From positions 1 through 63,792 of the forward strand of contig NZ_BMSF01000027.1 of the NCBI RefSeq assembly GCF_014649015.1: a stretch of 63,792 nucleotides of DNA, read 5' to 3'. The notes under the pieces are model-generated. The model saw only the letters and a list, made by a program, of their open reading frames with translations, made no database searches and was not told the origin of the DNA. The position numbers and the translations under genes are program-made. This stretch comes from Streptomyces narbonensis (GTDB lineage Bacteria; Actinomycetota; Actinomycetes; Streptomycetales; Streptomycetaceae). Every line of letters starts with the position of its first letter. Positions within the stretch are counted from its first letter, which is position 1. Shown here piece by piece: positions 60,583 to 63,792 of the stretch.

Positions 60583-63500
60583 ATGTCATCGCTAGCCCTC
60601 TCGGCCGCCCAGGAACGCATGTGGTTCGCACACGCCATATCGCCCGACGTGCCGAACAACGGTTTGGCTTTGTGGCAGATCGACGGCGAGGTGTCCCGCT
60701 CGGAGCTCATCTCCGCGATTCGCGGGGCCGTGGCGGATGCCCGCACGCTGCTGGTCAACTTCCGCGAAGACGACGACGGCGGCCTCAGGCAGGTGTTCCG
60801 GGAAATCGGCGACTGGCAACCGTTCTCGATCGACGTCTCCGGAAGCGCCGATCCGCACGCCGCCGCGGGCGAGATCGTTTCGGACCTGGTGGGACGGCCC
60901 TTCGATTTCGGGTCGGATCTCCTGCTGCGCGCGGGGGTGATCGTCCTCGCCGAGGACCGGCTGCAGCTGGTGGTGGTGTGCCCTCACCTGACCTCCGACG
61001 GCTTCGGGATCATGAACCTCCTCTCCCGGCGGATCGCCGACATCTACACGGCACTGCGCAAGGACCTGCCGATCCCGCCGAGTACCTTCGCCGCGCCCGA
61101 AGCCTTCCACCAGGCCGACCGGCGATATCGCGGCTCGGCCCGCTCCGCCGCCGATGCGGCGTTCTGGCGCGATTACCTCGCGGGTGCCGACGAAGTGGTC
61201 CGGCTGCCGAACGGCGTCTCGAAGACCGACGTCACCGCACTGGAACCGCCCCGGCTCTCGACTGCCGCACGAATCCGGATGCGCGATTTCGAATCATGCG
61301 TTCCCGCCGCGGAGTACGCGAAATGGCAGGACGTCGCGGAATCCCTGGGTGTCGCCATGACATCGCTGACGACTGCCGCGGTCGCGGTGTTCTTCCGGCG
61401 GATGTGCCGACAGTCCGAACCGCTCTTCTCGCTCAGCGTGAACAACCGGTTCGGCGAGACGAGGGCGACCCCGGGGATGGTCCAGAACGTCCTGCCCATA
61501 CGGATCGCGTTCCGGCCCGGAATATCGCTGGCAGAGCTGGCCGAGGTGGTCACCGACGAAGCCCGGGGCATCTACCGCCACTCGTCGCTGCAGATATCCG
61601 GCATCCGGCGTAACGCCGGCTTCAGCCACGAACCACGCAGTCCGTTCGGCGCAATTCTCAACCTCATCCCGTTCCTTGAACCGCTCGATTTCGACGGCAC
61701 CCCGGCACGCCTCGCCGGCAGCTCGTTCGGTGTCACCGACGAGCTGATGATCTCCGTCTATGTCGACGGCACCAGTGCCACGGGCGACCTGTGCATCCGG
61801 TTCGACGCCCCTGAAGCGCTCTACGATCGGGACGACCTCGCGGCGCTGTGTTCCCGTCTGATCGAATGCCTGCGGTCGGTGATGGCCGACCCGCACGCGC
61901 CGGTGGACGTGACCCAGACCCTGAGCCCGGCGGAACTGTCCTGGCTGACCGCGCGCGAGGACACGACGACAGCGGTCCCGGACGCCACCCTCGTGTCGTT
62001 GTTCGCCGAGCGGGCGAGCGCGACGCCCGATGCGACGGCGCTGGTGTGCGACGGCGCCACCGTCTCGTACGCGGAACTGGACCGGCGCGCGAGCGGCCTG
62101 GCACAGGCGCTGGCCGCGAGGGGCGCGGGCGAGGAGCAGTTCGTGGCCGTGGCGTTGCCGCGGTCGATCGACCTCGTGGTCTCGGTGCTGGCGGTACTGA
62201 AGACGGGGGCGGCCTACGTACCGGTGGACCCGGGATATCCGGCGGACCGGATCGCCTTCATGCTCGACGACGCCGACCCGGTCCTGGTGATCACACGACC
62301 GGACGTCGACCTGCCCGCGACCGGGCACCCTCGGATCTCGCCCGATGAACGCGGCGGAGGTGTCGCGGTCCCGCCGCGACACGGCGACCAGCCCGCGTAC
62401 CTCATCTACACCTCGGGGTCAACCGGGACTCCCAAGGGCGTTGTCGTTCCGCACGCGAACGTGACGCGCCTGTTCGCCGCCACCGAATCGTCGTTCCACT
62501 TCGGTCCGGATGACGTCTGGACGTTGTTCCACTCGCCGTCGTTCGACTTCTCCGTGTGGGAGATCTGGGGCCCGCTGCTGCACGGCGGACGGCTCGTCGT
62601 CGTGTCCCACCAGACCAGCCGCTCCCCCCGGGACTTTCGGCGGCTGCTGGCCGCCGAAGGCGTCACCGTGCTCAACCAGACACCGTCGGCGTTCCAGCAG
62701 TTGGCCGAGACGGACGCGGATTTCCCGGACGACCTCGCGCTGCGGCTCGTGATCTTCGGTGGAGAGGCGCTCGATCCGCGGACGCTCAGCGGCTGGTACG
62801 CACGCCACGGAGACCGGAAGCCGCGGCTGGTGAACATGTACGGGATCACCGAGACGACCGTGCACGTCACCTGCCGTCCGCTCGACGCGACCACGGACGG
62901 CAGTGTGATCGGAACTCCGATCCCGAACATGCACACGCGTGTTCTGGATGCCGGTCTGCGTCTGGTTCCGGTGGGTGTGGTGGGTGAGTTGTATGTGTCC
63001 GGGGTGCAGTTGGCCCGTGGTTATCTCGGGCGTTCGGGATTGACGGCCGGCCGGTTCGTGGCGGATCCGTTCGGTGTGGCCGGTTCGCGGATGTACCGGA
63101 CCGGGGACCTGGTCCGGTGGACACGCGAGGGCGAGTTGGTCTTCGTGGGCCGGGCCGATGACCAGGTCAAGATCCGCGGATTCCGAGTCGAGCCCGGCGA
63201 GATAGAAACCGTCCTCGGCTCACACCCCGGCGTGTCACGGACCGTCGTGGTAGCCCGTGACGGTGTCGGCGGGAAACAGCTGGTCGCCTACGCCGCCGGG
63301 ATCGACGGAATCCTCCCGGACGGGCAGGAGTTACGGCGGTTCCTCGCCTCCCGACTGCCGGAGTTCATGGTGCCGGCCGCAGTCGTCGTACTCGACGAAC
63401 TGCCACTGACCGTGAACGGGAAACTCGACCGACGAGCCCTGCCCGAACCCGCATTCACCGGCGACACCTACCGCGCTCCCCGGAACCTCCCCGAGGAAAT

Positions 63501-63792
63501 GCTCGCCGGACTGTTCGCCGAAGTACTGGGCCTCGACCAGGTCGGCATCGACGACAGCTTCTTCGCACTCGGAGGCCACTCCCTCCTCGCCACCCGACTG
63601 ACCTCACGCATCCGAACCGTCCTCGGCACCGAAGTACCCATCCGCGCCGTATTCGACAACCCCACAGTCGCCGGACTGGCACCCTCACTCACCCACAACA
63701 AGCCAGTACAAATCCCCCTGGTGGCAAAACCCCGACCGGAACAACTGCCCTTGTCGTTCGCGCAACGCCGTCTGTGGTTCCTGCACCGCTTC
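60583..63792 (+). CDS. NRPS: C-A(Thr)-PCP-C..., 5' part cut by window end
   Basis: 1070 residues are in the window and the frame is open at the end. A condensation domain (3-440) has CPHLTSDG where HHxxxDG is usual: the catalytic second His (135) is kept, the first is Pro. The adenylation domain follows (about 455-960; LIYTSGSTGTPKGVVVPHAN). Its pocket reads D-F-W-N-I-G-M-V-H, the textbook Thr code. A carrier follows (about 970-1035, Ser1000 in LGGHSLL), then another condensation domain begins (SFAQRRLWFLHRF). It should add Thr and pass the chain on. ATG 60583 has GAGGTG upstream. Confidence 0.92.
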   Translation, partial: MSSLALSAAQERMWFAHAISPDVPNNGLALWQIDGEVSRSELISAIRGAVADARTLLVNFREDDDGGLRQVFREIGDWQPFSIDVSGSADPHAAAGEIVSDLVGRPFDFGSDLLLRAGVIVLAEDRLQLVVVCPHLTSDGFGIMNLLSRRIADIYTALRKDLPIPPSTFAAPEAFHQADRRYRGSARSAADAAFWRDYLAGADEVVRLPNGVSKTDVTALEPPRLSTAARIRMRDFESCVPAAEYAKWQDVAESLGVAMTSLTTAAVAVFFRRMCRQSEPLFSLSVNNRFGETRATPGMVQNVLPIRIAFRPGISLAELAEVVTDEARGIYRHSSLQISGIRRNAGFSHEPRSPFGAILNLIPFLEPLDFDGTPARLAGSSFGVTDELMISVYVDGTSATGDLCIRFDAPEALYDRDDLAALCSRLIECLRSVMADPHAPVDVTQTLSPAELSWLTAREDTTTAVPDATLVSLFAERASATPDATALVCDGATVSYAELDRRASGLAQALAARGAGEEQFVAVALPRSIDLVVSVLAVLKTGAAYVPVDPGYPADRIAFMLDDADPVLVITRPDVDLPATGHPRISPDERGGGVAVPPRHGDQPAYLIYTSGSTGTPKGVVVPHANVTRLFAATESSFHFGPDDVWTLFHSPSFDFSVWEIWGPLLHGGRLVVVSHQTSRSPRDFRRLLAAEGVTVLNQTPSAFQQLAETDADFPDDLALRLVIFGGEALDPRTLSGWYARHGDRKPRLVNMYGITETTVHVTCRPLDATTDGSVIGTPIPNMHTRVLDAGLRLVPVGVVGELYVSGVQLARGYLGRSGLTAGRFVADPFGVAGSRMYRTGDLVRWTREGELVFVGRADDQVKIRGFRVEPGEIETVLGSHPGVSRTVVVARDGVGGKQLVAYAAGIDGILPDGQELRRFLASRLPEFMVPAAVVVLDELPLTVNGKLDRRALPEPAFTGDTYRAPRNLPEEMLAGLFAEVLGLDQVGIDDSFFALGGHSLLATRLTSRIRTVLGTEVPIRAVFDNPTVAGLAPSLTHNKPVQIPLVAKPRPEQLPLSFAQRRLWFLHRF

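Overview
The window is high-GC chromosomal DNA with GC-rich third codon positions, frequent GTG/TTG starts, GTGA stop-start overlaps and a dense mix of regulators, esterases and transporters. All of this points to a Streptomyces or close relative. No rRNA, tRNA, CRISPR array or intact insertion sequence was seen.

Positions 1 to about 51.2 kb look like ordinary chromosome. In order they hold: the tail of a flotillin, a MocR regulator and a Tat-exported PhoD phosphatase; a SWIM/DUF6493 pair; a membrane-anchored ACT-GNAT protein; a Cys/Met-type PLP enzyme with a divergent AsnC regulator; a DUF885 peptidase; sbcCD; a YigZ protein; a PucR-like regulator; an acyl-CoA ligase and a type B esterase; an XRE-cupin regulator with a divergent EamA transporter; a gamma-carbonic anhydrase, DedA and Nudix block; a proline/glutamine-rich membrane protein; an MFS permease; an AlkD-like protein; a thiolase with a divergent HxlR regulator; uppP; an Lnt-like acyltransferase; a Gfo/Idh oxidoreductase; a TetR regulator with a divergent FAD monooxygenase; ung; an orphan oligopeptide-binding lipoprotein; a fabG/SDR operon; and a DUF3037/HipA-like pair. 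Several regulator genes have paired palindromes in their divergent promoters, and those sites can be read directly.

The accessory part begins near 51.2 kb. A 3' remnant of a tyrosine recombinase (about 51207-51413) is followed by a 98-bp miniature inverted-repeat element flanked by CTAG (51544-51649). The right CTAG contains the stop codon of a large NRPS gene.

The NRPS locus runs from 51646 to the window end and continues beyond it. A minus-strand protein of 2040 residues reads FAAL-like ligase, carrier, heterocyclization (Cy), Cys-type adenylation domain with an embedded flavin oxidase, and carrier. That is a single line for making a 2-substituted thiazole. Divergently on the plus strand lie a DhbE/EntE-like free-standing acid-AMP ligase whose aryl-acid pocket lacks the usual Asn, a PaiB-type FMN-binding split-barrel protein, and a second NRPS (condensation, Thr-type adenylation, carrier, start of another condensation domain) cut by the window end. 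Together they predict an acyl- or aryl-thiazole peptide containing Thr. I could not match the gene set to a compound I know, so the product may be undescribed.
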